A stretch of DNA of 64,000 nucleotides from Luminiphilus sp051201685 (GCF_051201685.1 NZ_CP179213.1:1178001-1242000); one strand, 5' to 3'. Positions 18,460 through 26,473 are shown, counted from the stretch's first letter. Numbers and translations: made by a program. Notes: generated from the sequence alone by a model not told the origin.

Positions 18460-18499
18460 ATTACCAGCAGGCGGCCCTGCCTGCCTAAAACTAAACCCC

Positions 18500-20527
18500 T
18501 CAGCCTCGAGCCCGTCCTCGTCGGCGCCGTGCACTTCCGGATTCGGCCTGCTGAGCTCGCACAACTGGCGGTGGAATTTCAGCGAACAGATGTGTGAAAG
18601 GGTCAGACTTGTGCGGGAAGGCCATAGCGTCGACAAAGTAGTCTTGAAATTTATCTTCGACGGCAGTTTCGATGCGTTCGGCCCAACGCACAATTTTTTC
18701 AATGTGACCGCGACTGTCGCGATCGAGTAGGGCTATGCGTGCTCCCATGCCTGCAGCATTACCTGCGGCGGAGACATTTTCCAGCGGGCAGTCGGGAATC
18801 AATCCCAGCACCATGGCGTGAGATAGGCTGATGTGACTGCCGAAAGCACCGGCGAGGCGGATGCGATCAATTTGCTGGGTGCCCATATGGTCTTGTAGTA
18901 ACTTAACCCCAGCATACAGGGCGGCTTTGGCCAGTTGAATCTGCCGAATATCGTTTTGGGTCACCGATATATCGGATTGTCCATCGGCACTGGCGGTATG
19001 TAAGGTAAAAGACCAAGTTCTACCTGAAGAAAAAATTCGCGGATTCTGCTCGACGAGAGCGCCGTTGATCACACCATCTTCCGAAACAATGCCCGCGAGA
19101 AACATCTCCGCAACGGCTTCAATAATGCCCGAGCCACAAATACCGGTGACGCCAATGCTACCGAGTGCTTGCTCGAAGCCGGGTTCGTCAGACCACAGGT
19201 CTGAGCCAATAATTTTAAAGCGCGGTTCTAGGGTTTCCCTGTCGATGCGGACTCGCTCTATGGCGCCGAAGGTCGCCCTTTGTCCAGAGCTAATTTGCGC
19301 GCCCTCAAAGGCGGGGCCTGTAGGCGTGGAGCAAACTAGCATGCGGTCTTTATTACCCAAGACAATCTCAGCGTTGGTGCCGACATCAATGACCAAGGTC
19401 ATTTCGGTGTCTTGCTCGGGATGTTCTGCCAAGATGACACCGGCTGAGTCAGCACCCACGTGCCCAGCGATACACGGTAAGACGTAGATTCGCCCCCCAG
19501 GGTGAATATTGAGGTCCAAATCTCTAGCCCGTAGCTCCAGCGCCTCGGTGGTTGTCAGGGCGAAGGGCGCGCCGCCTAGATTGACGGGATCTATGCCCAA
19601 CAAAATGTGATGCATGATCGGATTGGCAACTAGCGTTATCTCAAGAATATCTTCGAGGGAACCCGCAACGCCTTCGCTTAGCTCAATAAACAAGTCATTT
19701 AGGGCTCGGCGAATGACGGTGGTCATTTCACCAGCGCCTTCCGGGTGCATCATGATGTATGACACCCGGCTCATCAGGTCTTCACCGAAGCGGATTTGAG
19801 GATTCATGACACTTGCAGTACCCAGTACCTCACCGTTGCCTAGATCACACAGATGTGCGGCAACGGTTGTTGATCCCACATCAATAGCGATGCCCCTGGG
19901 CGACTCAAATAATCCGGGCCAGACGGCGATAACGTCTCTGGCGTTGTAAACCGCAACAGTAACCGCCTGCTTGCCCTCGATTAATGCCTTCTGTAAGCGC
20001 GGCAAGACGGCACCCTCAATCTGCAAGTTCTCGAGATCCCAGTCACGCTTCAGGGCGTCAAGAAGGAGCTGGGCTTCACCCCTTATATCTTCAAGGCTGG
20101 CGGCCTCGACTTCCACATAGTGCAGGCGAGTTGCCGTATTGAGGCGTATGTCTCGATGCTCGGTGTCTTTGCGAATAATTTGGCGGTGCACCTGGCTTTC
20201 CGGGGGAACATCAATGACCACATCGTTAACCAGCGTCGCATGACAACTTAAGCGATGGCGCTCTGGGAGTGTCCCTTTGCGATCTTCGAAACGCGCCTCG
20301 GTAGCGCTAAATGGCGACAGGTGCTCGGTATCTGAGGTGAGACCGTGTTTTGGAAAGTGTCCAGACATGCACTCGATGCGACACCGTCCGCAGAGACCTC
20401 GGCCGCCGCAGACCGAGTCAATATCTACGCCAAGACTTCTTGCCGCATCGAGGACCGGAGTGCCTTTGGGGAAGCTACCTCGACGCCCCGAGGGCATGAA
20501 AAGGATTTTCACCGGTGCATCAGACAA
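18500..20527 (-). CDS. RACo-like corrinoid activation protein (2Fe-2S ferredoxin + ASKHA ATPase)
   Basis: 675 residues. N-terminal plant-type ferredoxin domain with C40, C46, C49 and C95 (SVCGGRGLCGRC). The rest is an ASKHA ATPase of the DUF4445/RACo kind: AIDVGSTTVAAHLCDL and LVIDVGTNAEIVLGN are the two phosphate-binding loops. RACo proteins reduce inactive Co(II) corrinoid back to Co(I) with ATP, which matters greatly in an aerobe. The start is TTG with AGGAG 9 bases upstream, overlapping the end of the preceding gene. The C-terminus is Arg/Gly-rich (ARRRRGRARG), a feature shared with two other operon proteins. Last gene of the operon. Confidence 0.9.
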   Translation of the reverse strand: MSDAPVKILFMPSGRRGSFPKGTPVLDAARSLGVDIDSVCGGRGLCGRCRIECMSGHFPKHGLTSDTEHLSPFSATEARFEDRKGTLPERHRLSCHATLVNDVVIDVPPESQVHRQIIRKDTEHRDIRLNTATRLHYVEVEAASLEDIRGEAQLLLDALKRDWDLENLQIEGAVLPRLQKALIEGKQAVTVAVYNARDVIAVWPGLFESPRGIAIDVGSTTVAAHLCDLGNGEVLGTASVMNPQIRFGEDLMSRVSYIMMHPEGAGEMTTVIRRALNDLFIELSEGVAGSLEDILEITLVANPIMHHILLGIDPVNLGGAPFALTTTEALELRARDLDLNIHPGGRIYVLPCIAGHVGADSAGVILAEHPEQDTEMTLVIDVGTNAEIVLGNKDRMLVCSTPTGPAFEGAQISSGQRATFGAIERVRIDRETLEPRFKIIGSDLWSDEPGFEQALGSIGVTGICGSGIIEAVAEMFLAGIVSEDGVINGALVEQNPRIFSSGRTWSFTLHTASADGQSDISVTQNDIRQIQLAKAALYAGVKLLQDHMGTQQIDRIRLAGAFGSHISLSHAMVLGLIPDCPLENVSAAGNAAGMGARIALLDRDSRGHIEKIVRWAERIETAVEDKFQDYFVDAMAFPHKSDPFTHLFAEIPPPVVRAQQAESGSARRRRGRARG

Positions 20528-20529
20528 AA

Positions 20530-21435
20530 TTAGGCACTCCTGCGCCGCCCAGTGCGACCGCCGCGTCCACCGCGGCCCGCGCCTTCAGGGGCTGGCTCTC
20601 TGTAAGCTTTGATCCAGTTTGCGCAGTTGGGGTCATGCCCCATCATAACGTCGCCACCGCGGACTGCTTGCATAACTTCGGCGTGCAGTGGACTGGTAAT
20701 GGCTGAGGTCATACCCGCGCCCATTGCCATGGTTAAAAACGCGGCGTTAATGCCATTACGGTTAGGTAGGCCAAAGCTGACGTTGGAGGCACCACAGGTG
20801 GTGTTGACCTCAAGTTCCTCTCTAAGGCGGCGCACGAGGTGCATCACCTGAACTCCTGCGGTATTGATCGCGCCGATGGGCATAACCAGAGGGTCGACCA
20901 CAATGTTGCTGTGATGGATGCCGTAATCAGCAGCGCGTTCAACAATCTTTTTGGCAACAGCGAAGCGCTCATTGGGGTCCTCTGAAATCCCTGTCTCGTC
21001 GTTAGAAATAGCGACTACCGCTGCATTATAGCGAGCTACAAGCGGTAGAACACGTTCCAGCACCTCATCTTCACCGGTCACTGAATTTACCAGCGCTTTT
21101 CCCTGATAAACAGCGAGGCCAGCTTCCAGAGCTTCGACAATGGAGGAATCAATGCTCAGGGGCACATCGGTGATGGCTTGTACGCGTTGAATTGCCTCGG
21201 CAAGAATTGCAGGCTCGTCAGCTAGGGGAATGCCAGCGTTAACGTCGAGCATCTGGGCTCCTGCCGCCACCTGCGCAAGGGCATCAGATTCGACACGGCT
21301 GTAGTCTCCGACCTTCATCTCTTCGGCGAGAATTTTACGTCCCGTGGGGTTGATGCGTTCGCCAATAATGACGAAAGGCTGATCAAAGCCGATTCGAACT
21401 TCCCTACTCGCTGAGCTCAGGGTGGTTGTGGTCAT
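20530..21435 (-). CDS. Methyltetrahydrofolate:corrinoid methyltransferase, pterin-binding (MtgD/AcsE-like)
   Basis: 301 residues, TIM barrel of the dihydropteroate synthase/methyl-THF methyltransferase family. Seen: FVIIGERINPTGRKIL (pterin-binding entry strand), AGAQMLDVNAG, PLSIDSS, and NTTCGASNVSFGLPNRNGIN, a hallmark of the corrinoid methyltransferases rather than of folate synthesis FolP. It moves methyl groups between methyl-corrinoid and THF. In this operon it should take the methyl from the MttB-like/corrinoid pair and produce 5-methyl-THF. The C-terminal about 20 residues are Gly/Arg-rich (GRGGRGGRTGRRRSA). GGAGCGCCAC precedes the ATG. Confidence 0.91.
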   Translation of the reverse strand: MTTTTLSSASREVRIGFDQPFVIIGERINPTGRKILAEEMKVGDYSRVESDALAQVAAGAQMLDVNAGIPLADEPAILAEAIQRVQAITDVPLSIDSSIVEALEAGLAVYQGKALVNSVTGEDEVLERVLPLVARYNAAVVAISNDETGISEDPNERFAVAKKIVERAADYGIHHSNIVVDPLVMPIGAINTAGVQVMHLVRRLREELEVNTTCGASNVSFGLPNRNGINAAFLTMAMGAGMTSAITSPLHAEVMQAVRGGDVMMGHDPNCANWIKAYREPAPEGAGRGGRGGRTGRRRSA

Positions 21436-21444
21436 GTGGCGCTC

Positions 21445-22437
21445 CTATTGAGAGTCTTGGGGACTCCAGGGCACACGAGTACCCAATACGTTTGATTTTG
21501 TAACGATTTCACCAATGCGGTGTTCCTGACGGTAGGCCATCAGATGTATACCGCTGACCCCCTCGATTTCTTGAATTTGCTGCATGAGGTCGATGCACAG
21601 ATCGACCCCTTCCTGCTTTTGATCCTTGGCGCCGGCTAAACGTTTGATGACGGAATCGGGAATGTGCACACCGGCGACATTTTTGCGGATCCAGTCGGCT
21701 GACTTCGCTGAGGCCATAGGCCCAACGCCGGGGAGAATAAACACTTTTTCGTGAAGGCCCATGTCTCGGGTTTTGGCCATAAATAACTTGAGGCGATCAA
21801 TGTCAAAGCAGTACTGGGTCTGCACAAATTGAGCTCCCGCAGCCACTTTTTTGGCGAGACGCTGGGGTCTGAAGTCTAAGGGCGGCGCGAAAGGATTTGA
21901 GGCGCCACCCATAAAGAGCTGAGGCGGTGAGGACAGCTTTCGACCACTGAGAAAGGCGCTGTTATCGCGCATGTGCCGCACCATAGCCAGTGCAGAAATG
22001 CTATCCATATCAAACACAGGTTTGGCTTCGGGGTGATCGCCAGATTGCACGCCGTCGCCGCTGAGGCAAAGAATGTTGGCAACCCCCATAGCGGCCGCAC
22101 CGAGCACGTCACCCTGCATAGAAATGCGGTTTCTGTCCCGGCAAGACATCTGCAAAATCATGGAATAACCCATGCGAGTCAGCAGGGAACAAATGCCCAT
22201 GCTCGACATATGGCAGTTCGCGCCGGACCCATCAGTGGCGTTAATGGCATCGACAAAGCCGTTGAAATCTCGAGCTCGGGCATAGACCTCGGCAGGATCG
22301 GCGGAATCGGGGGGTGCAATCTCAGCGGTAACGGCAAATTGACCCGCTCTAAGCACGCGCTCAAAGCGACCAGGAGAATAGTGGCCTGGGAGAATGGGCA
22401 GATTTTCGCCCGCGGCAGGCTCGTCAGCAAAACTCAT
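21445..22437 (-). CDS. metF: Methylenetetrahydrofolate reductase
   Basis: 330 residues. FAVTAEIAPPDSADPAEV (residues 34-51) carries the catalytic glutamate of MetF, INATDGSGANCHMSSM binds flavin, and QFVQTQYCFDIDRLKLFM is the folate-site region. The protein is a little longer than biosynthetic MetF and is encoded beside a MetV-like protein, an arrangement typical of catabolic or acetogenic C1 pathways. Within this operon it probably works in the oxidative direction, turning 5-methyl-THF into 5,10-methylene-THF (inference). Its ATG overlaps the metV-like stop (ATGA). Whether methionine synthesis uses a separate metF cannot be judged from this window. Confidence 0.93.
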   Translation of the reverse strand: MSFADEPAAGENLPILPGHYSPGRFERVLRAGQFAVTAEIAPPDSADPAEVYARARDFNGFVDAINATDGSGANCHMSSMGICSLLTRMGYSMILQMSCRDRNRISMQGDVLGAAAMGVANILCLSGDGVQSGDHPEAKPVFDMDSISALAMVRHMRDNSAFLSGRKLSSPPQLFMGGASNPFAPPLDFRPQRLAKKVAAGAQFVQTQYCFDIDRLKLFMAKTRDMGLHEKVFILPGVGPMASAKSADWIRKNVAGVHIPDSVIKRLAGAKDQKQEGVDLCIDLMQQIQEIEGVSGIHLMAYRQEHRIGEIVTKSNVLGTRVPWSPQDSQ

Positions 22438-22892
22438 GCAGATGTCTCCGGTCGCGCTTTTAACGCCTCCAACCAGCTGCTGTGACCTTTGAGGCGGGTA
22501 TCGACGGGCAGTTGTATCACCTGCAGCCCGCTCTCTGCTTCGCCCATCTGTTGGCTGCCTTCCCAGGCTTTAACCCAAACACAGGTCATCTCGGGTTTGA
22601 TTTCGCAGCCACCGTTTTGCCTAACGCCGCCGCAGGGGCCGTTGCGCAGGGTTTTGGGACAGTTCATCGGACAGGCCATCCCCGTTGATCCTAGGGTGCA
22701 CTGCCCACAAGACTGTGAGTCGAATAAAAATCCTTTTATGAGCCCCTCTACACGAGCGAAAGGCTTATCTAGACGCTCGTAGCCAATACGACGCAACACC
22801 GGGTCAAATAAATGCAGTGTCCACGCCAAGACTTCATAGAGTTTATGCAGCCCTTTAGCGTGTCGTACCGACCAATCTCGCGCTGCTTTCAC
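22434..22892 (-). CDS. MetV-like methylenetetrahydrofolate reductase C-terminal domain protein
   Basis: 152 residues, GTG start overlapping the upstream stop (GTGA). The central part is cysteine-rich: C62, C65, C74, C78, C87, C96 and C104, in SCGQCTLGSTGMACPMNCP, NGPCGGVRQNGGCE and MTCVWVKAWEGS. This is the PF12225-type domain that in MetVF reductases of acetogens binds metal or iron-sulfur and supplies MetF with electrons. Here it would serve as electron partner of the MetF encoded immediately after it, perhaps allowing an acceptor other than NAD(P)H. The cysteine count supports a cluster, but which ligands are used is unknown. Confidence 0.82.
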   Translation of the reverse strand: MKAARDWSVRHAKGLHKLYEVLAWTLHLFDPVLRRIGYERLDKPFARVEGLIKGFLFDSQSCGQCTLGSTGMACPMNCPKTLRNGPCGGVRQNGGCEIKPEMTCVWVKAWEGSQQMGEAESGLQVIQLPVDTRLKGHSSWLEALKARPETSA

Positions 22893-23197
22893 GTGGGCAC
22901 CTCGTCGAAGCCCTTTTGAGACACGAGGCGCGCAATATCTTCATCGGAATACCGGGCTTCAATTTGTTCGCCGAACTCCTTAGCGATGTCTTTAACTGAG
23001 CCTTCAGCCTCGATGGCCGTTGTTACCCGTCGCCACTCCTCAAGGTAGGCATCACTGCCACCTTTTCCGGCTTTCATAGCCGCACGGTCAATTGCAGCTT
23101 GAAAGCGATGGCTCAGCAGGTGCTTGCCACGATCGCGCCCGCGTTTGATTAAAACCTGGGCTGGAATATCACGCCAATAAACATCAATGCGCTGCAT
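22889..23197 (-). CDS. Virulence_fact (PF13769)-type small protein of unknown function
   Basis: 102 residues from the ATG at 23197 (GGAG about 7 bases upstream; an ATG six codons earlier is possible). It opens with MQRIDVYWRDIPAQVL, followed by a charged, mostly helical body (LLSHRFQAAIDRAAMKAG, YLEEWRR). The family name is historical and says nothing about function. It contains no cysteines or obvious catalytic motif. It sits between DUF1638 and MetV-like genes with overlapping ends, so it is almost certainly co-expressed with the methyltransferase machinery. A subunit or assembly role in methyl transfer is my inference. Confidence 0.75.
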   Translation of the reverse strand: MQRIDVYWRDIPAQVLIKRGRDRGKHLLSHRFQAAIDRAAMKAGKGGSDAYLEEWRRVTTAIEAEGSVKDIAKEFGEQIEARYSDEDIARLVSQKGFDEVPT

Positions 23198-23825
23198 GAT
23201 GAGCTCCGCTAACACGTTGCAAATTAAGGACCTGTCTTTCGAGGTGCTGCCCGAGCTCGCCCATGCCCGTTGTCAGGGTTTCAAAGCGAAGCCCTAAGTA
23301 GCTCGCGGCTCGGCGTGCAGCCAGTTGCAGCTGATCATCGTCTTGCTGCGCGAGGTAAACAACCCGTTGATAGTGACCAAAAAACTGAGGCAAGAGCTGT
23401 GGATGACGGTCGAGCTTTAGGCCCCGGACGACCAGACGATCAAAATGACGCACAAGAAAATCGGTGAGATAAAAGGTACCGGGCTCGGCGTCGGCCAGCG
23501 CGTTAAAGCGAGCTTCAGTGGCATAAAAGGAATAGCAGTGGGCACCGGGAAGACGTTCTAGGTTCCAGCGCGCCAAGACCTTGTCTATGCGACCGCCAGT
23601 GCCGCAATCGCCATAGGCGACGAAAATTTGATCAAACTGATCGTGATTGTCAGCAATGAGAGTTTCGAGTTTTTCTGGGATTTTATCAGGGTGATTATGC
23701 AACTCGGCGTCGAGACACTTGACCGACAGGTTGCGCCAGGCGTTAGTGCGCTTGAGCCATTCAATCTCTCTTGCAAGTGCTCCACAGGCAATTACAAGCA
23801 GTGATGATGGCTCAGGCGCAGTCAT
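23184..23825 (-). CDS. DUF1638 family protein of unknown function
   Basis: 213 residues. LLVIACGALAREIEWLK at the N-terminus, VAYGDCGTGGRIDKVL in the middle and FYLTDFLVRHFDRLVVRGL are characteristic of DUF1638. Two conserved cysteines (ACGAL, GDCGTGG) could bind metal or corrinoid, but this is a guess. The ATG overlaps the corrinoid-protein stop by one base and the 3' end overlaps the next gene. DUF1638 genes are known neighbours of MttB-like and corrinoid genes. Such linkage suggests a direct part in the B12-dependent demethylation, for example chaperone or substrate handling. Confidence 0.8.
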   Translation of the reverse strand: MTAPEPSSLLVIACGALAREIEWLKRTNAWRNLSVKCLDAELHNHPDKIPEKLETLIADNHDQFDQIFVAYGDCGTGGRIDKVLARWNLERLPGAHCYSFYATEARFNALADAEPGTFYLTDFLVRHFDRLVVRGLKLDRHPQLLPQFFGHYQRVVYLAQQDDDQLQLAARRAASYLGLRFETLTTGMGELGQHLERQVLNLQRVSGAHHAAH

Positions 23826-24523
23826 CAGGGAACCTGCGCGCTGCGTCGTGCCTGCACAAAACTGACGGCAGTGGTCGCAGCCTCGGCGGCATCTCGGCAG
23901 TAGGCGTCGGCGCCGACTGCTTCGCCGAATTCTTCATTAAGCGGTGCACCTCCAACGAGAACAATGTATTTATCTCTAAGCCCTTGGTCTTTCAAAGCGT
24001 CGATAACTACTTTCATGTAAGGCATTGTCGTTGTCAGAAGCGCTGACATACCGAGAATATCGGGCTTGTGCTCCTCGAGGGCTGCTAGGTAATCCTCGAC
24101 CGAGTTGTTAATGCCAATATCGTGGACATCAAAGCCAGCGCCTTCCAACATCATGGCCACCAAGTTTTTGCCAATATCGTGAATGTCGCCTTTTACGGTA
24201 CCAATGACCATGGTGCCTACGGGTTTTGCGCCGGTCTCAGCGAGAAGCGGGCGCAAAATAGCCATGCCGCCTTTCATCGCGTTGGCTGCGAGCAAGACCT
24301 CCGGAACAAACAAAATACCGTCGCGGAAATCGATGCCAACAATAGTCATTCCGTCAACCAGCGCTTTGCTTAAAACCTGTTCCGCAGACCAGCCTCGATC
24401 GAGCAGAATATGGGTGGCGGCCTCGATTTCTTCGGTCAGCCCGTCGTAGAGGTCGTCGTGTATCTGAGGAATGAGATCTTCGTCAGAGAGGTCGGCGAGG
24501 ATGATGTCTTCTTCATCGGACAT
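23825..24523 (-). CDS. Methyltransferase cognate corrinoid protein (MttC/MtgC-like)
   Basis: 232 residues. The N-terminal four-helix methionine-synthase-type cap (about 15-100) is followed by a Rossmann B12-binding domain. K-G-D-I-H115-D-I-G (residues 111-118) is the DxHxxG motif whose histidine is the lower cobalt ligand; GMSALLTTTMPYMK and VGGAPLNEEFGEAVGAD complete the cobalamin pocket. It carries the methyl group from the MttB-like protein to the pterin methyltransferase. The start has a strong AAGGAGG about 10 bases upstream, and the gene directly follows the MttB-like gene (26-base gap). Confidence 0.94.
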   Translation of the reverse strand: MSDEEDIILADLSDEDLIPQIHDDLYDGLTEEIEAATHILLDRGWSAEQVLSKALVDGMTIVGIDFRDGILFVPEVLLAANAMKGGMAILRPLLAETGAKPVGTMVIGTVKGDIHDIGKNLVAMMLEGAGFDVHDIGINNSVEDYLAALEEHKPDILGMSALLTTTMPYMKVVIDALKDQGLRDKYIVLVGGAPLNEEFGEAVGADAYCRDAAEAATTAVSFVQARRSAQVP

Positions 24524-24549
24524 GTTGGGTGGTCCTCCTTAGGCAGTGA

Positions 24550-26088
24550 TCAGTAATCACGATCTTCGAATGAAGCTTTCCGCTGGCGCATATAGTCCAG
24601 CAGGGCCTCATCAATAGCGGGGTCTAGCGCAGGTGCTTCGTAGTCCGCTAGCATTTTTTTCCAAATAACATTGGCCCGCTGGGCGGTGTCAAGACTGCCC
24701 TCCGCAGACCACTGCTCGTAGCTATTGCTGTCAGCAACAGTCGAGCGGTAAAAAGCCGTCTCGAAATGCTTGAGCGTGTGAGCTGAGCCAAGAAAGTGTT
24801 TGCCCGGGCCGCCTTCCTCAAAGGCGCTCATCGCCTGGGCATCCTCAGAGAGGTCTACGCCGTTTAGAAGTACACCAATCATACTGGCCTGATCACAATC
24901 CATAATGAACTTTTCATAGCCCATCGCAAGACCGCCTTCGAGCCAGCCTGCGGTATGTAGCATGAAGTTAACCCCGGCTAAGGCCGCGGTTTGCAGCGTA
25001 TTGGCCGACTCATACGCGGCCTGGGCATCGGGCAATTTAGAAGCGCAAAGACCGCCACCGCTGCGGAAGGGCACGCCTAGACGCCGGGCAAGGGCCGCCG
25101 CGGCATAAATGACCATGCTGGGCTCAGGGGTGCCAAAAGTGGGTGCCCCGGTTGCCATGGAAACTGCGGCAGCAAAGGTGCCAAAGACAACGGGTGCCCC
25201 GGGCCTGATGAGCTGCGTGAGCGTAATACCCGCTAAGGCTTCTGCCAAAATTTGCGTGACGGTTCCTGTCACTGTGACTGGCGACATCGCGCCTGCCAAA
25301 ATAAAGGGTGAAATAACGGTTGCTTGGTTGTTGCGCGCGTACACCTTCAGTGACCCCAGCATCGTGCCGTCAAAGACCATGGGTGAATTGACGTTGATCA
25401 GGCTGGTCAGCACGCAGTTTTGATCAACAAACTCATCGCCAAAGACCAGTTTTGCCATATCGACCGAGTCTTGTGCTCGGCTATCCAGCGTCACTGAGCC
25501 CATGAGGGGCTTATCGCTGTATTTGAAGTGGCTGTAAACCATGTCGTAGTGGCGCTTATTGACGGGTAGGTCAACGGGCTCACAAACCGTGCCGCCTGAG
25601 TGATGCAGGCCGGGCGCCATGTAAGCTAACTTCACGAAGTTGCGAAAATCTTCGATGGTTGCGTATCGGCGCCCTTTGTCTAAGTCATGAACAAAGGGAG
25701 GGCCGTAAGCGGGCACCAAGACCGTATTTTTACCGCCAATAGTGACACTGCGTGCGGGGTTACGGGCGTGTTGGGTGTAACTCTTTGGGGCGCTAGCCTG
25801 AATGATTGATCGGCAGAGCCCCGGTGCAAAGCGAACGCGGGTGCCTTCAACTTCTGCCCCGGCGTTTTTGAAAAGTTCCAAGACCTCAGGGTCATCCAAG
25901 AAATCAATGCCAATTTCGGCCAGCAGGCGATCAGCATTGTGTTCGATGAGTTCGAGCGCCTCGGTTGATAGCATCTCGAAATACGGGATCTTGCGTTCGA
26001 TGAAGGGGGCGCTTGTCGCGACAGTATTGCGCGCTTCGCGACGACCAGCGCGTCCACCACCTTTTCGTCTGGCTCCTCGTTCACTCAT
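24550..26088 (-). CDS. MttB-family methyltransferase without pyrrolysine (MtgB-like, probable betaine methyltransferase)
   Basis: 512 residues from the ATG at 26088 (AGGAGG 12 bases upstream); a start at 26130 lacks a ribosome site. TIM-barrel trimethylamine methyltransferase family: NADRLLAEIGIDFLDDPEVL near the N-terminus, VTLDSRAQDSVDMAKLVFG, and GYEKFIMDCDQASMIGVLL. True trimethylamine MttB needs pyrrolysine read from an in-frame TAG. This frame runs through without one, as in MtgB, which demethylates glycine betaine. The SoxBDAG, DMG dehydrogenase and GbdR-like genes nearby support betaine, but proline betaine, carnitine or another quaternary amine cannot be excluded. The first about 20 residues are Arg/Gly-rich (RGARRKGGGRAGRREAR). 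First gene of the eight-gene operon. Confidence 0.88.
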   Translation of the reverse strand: MSERGARRKGGGRAGRREARNTVATSAPFIERKIPYFEMLSTEALELIEHNADRLLAEIGIDFLDDPEVLELFKNAGAEVEGTRVRFAPGLCRSIIQASAPKSYTQHARNPARSVTIGGKNTVLVPAYGPPFVHDLDKGRRYATIEDFRNFVKLAYMAPGLHHSGGTVCEPVDLPVNKRHYDMVYSHFKYSDKPLMGSVTLDSRAQDSVDMAKLVFGDEFVDQNCVLTSLINVNSPMVFDGTMLGSLKVYARNNQATVISPFILAGAMSPVTVTGTVTQILAEALAGITLTQLIRPGAPVVFGTFAAAVSMATGAPTFGTPEPSMVIYAAAALARRLGVPFRSGGGLCASKLPDAQAAYESANTLQTAALAGVNFMLHTAGWLEGGLAMGYEKFIMDCDQASMIGVLLNGVDLSEDAQAMSAFEEGGPGKHFLGSAHTLKHFETAFYRSTVADSNSYEQWSAEGSLDTAQRANVIWKKMLADYEAPALDPAIDEALLDYMRQRKASFEDRDY

Positions 26089-26210
26089 TTTAGCAATGAT
26101 CCTCCTCAAGTCTTGGTTGTGCTGTTTCACCGCGCTTTGCGGGCGCTTTACTCACCGCCATCATGGGTTGGGCTTTTTGTACGCCCAGCCCCCCGTTGTG
26201 CTTAAGTAAG

Positions 26211-26234
26211 AGGGCTGCTCAAACCGCTAATTTT
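26211..26234 (-). repeat. Intergenic element copy 3 (inverted)
   Basis: Read on the minus strand this is AAAATTAGCGGTTTGAGCAG followed by CCCT. It matches the element at 26448 (GTTAGCCTGTTTGAGCGCCC) at most positions, in opposite orientation. See the other two copies. Confidence 0.45.
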
Positions 26235-26275
26235 GTCTGTCTTCTACCCCATTTCAAAGCATCTGGGGTGTACCG

Positions 26276-26301
26276 GTCAGCCCGTTTGGAGCACCCTAAG
26301 A
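26276..26301 (+). repeat. Intergenic element copy 1
   Basis: GTCAGCCCGTTTGGAGCACC followed by CTAAGA. It aligns with the copy at 26448 with about five differences and one single-base gap. Its 3' half is part of a terminator-like hairpin. Confidence 0.5.
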
Positions 26302-26315
26302 GCGCTCCTTTTTTT
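26288..26315 (+). terminator. Terminator-like hairpin on the plus strand with no gene upstream
   Basis: GGAGC (26288-26292) pairs with GCTCC (26304-26308), followed by seven T. It is oriented for plus-strand transcription, but the gene to its left runs the other way, so it would end a short unannotated transcript. The stem is only 5 bp. Confidence 0.4.
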
Positions 26316-26447
26316 GTCTGCCGATTTGCCCTGCATCGCATGCTCAAAACAATCCAGGAACGACGCTAATGTCACCCCAATGGCCTTTTGAGACTTGATC
26401 TAGACCGACATAGACAGTACCAAAAACGACCTGTTTAGGAGAAAAAA

Positions 26448-26473
26448 GTTAGCCTGTTTGAGCGCCCTAAAAG
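26448..26473 (+). repeat. Intergenic element copy 2
   Basis: GTTAGCCTGTTTGAGCGCCC followed by TAAAAG. It includes a GCCCT-AAA-AGGGC hairpin (26464-26476). A partial copy of its core, CCTGTTTAGGAG, lies 23 bases upstream (26430), giving a direct repeat of the kind AraC-type activators bind. Confidence 0.5.

Noticed and set aside
24550..26088. Possible pyrrolysine codon in the mttB homologue
   Set aside because: The frame runs from start to stop without an in-frame TAG, so it is the non-pyrrolysine type.
26163..26369. 68-residue plus-strand frame upstream of the corrinoid operon
   Set aside because: It runs through the terminator-like hairpin and repeated elements; composition is not protein-like.
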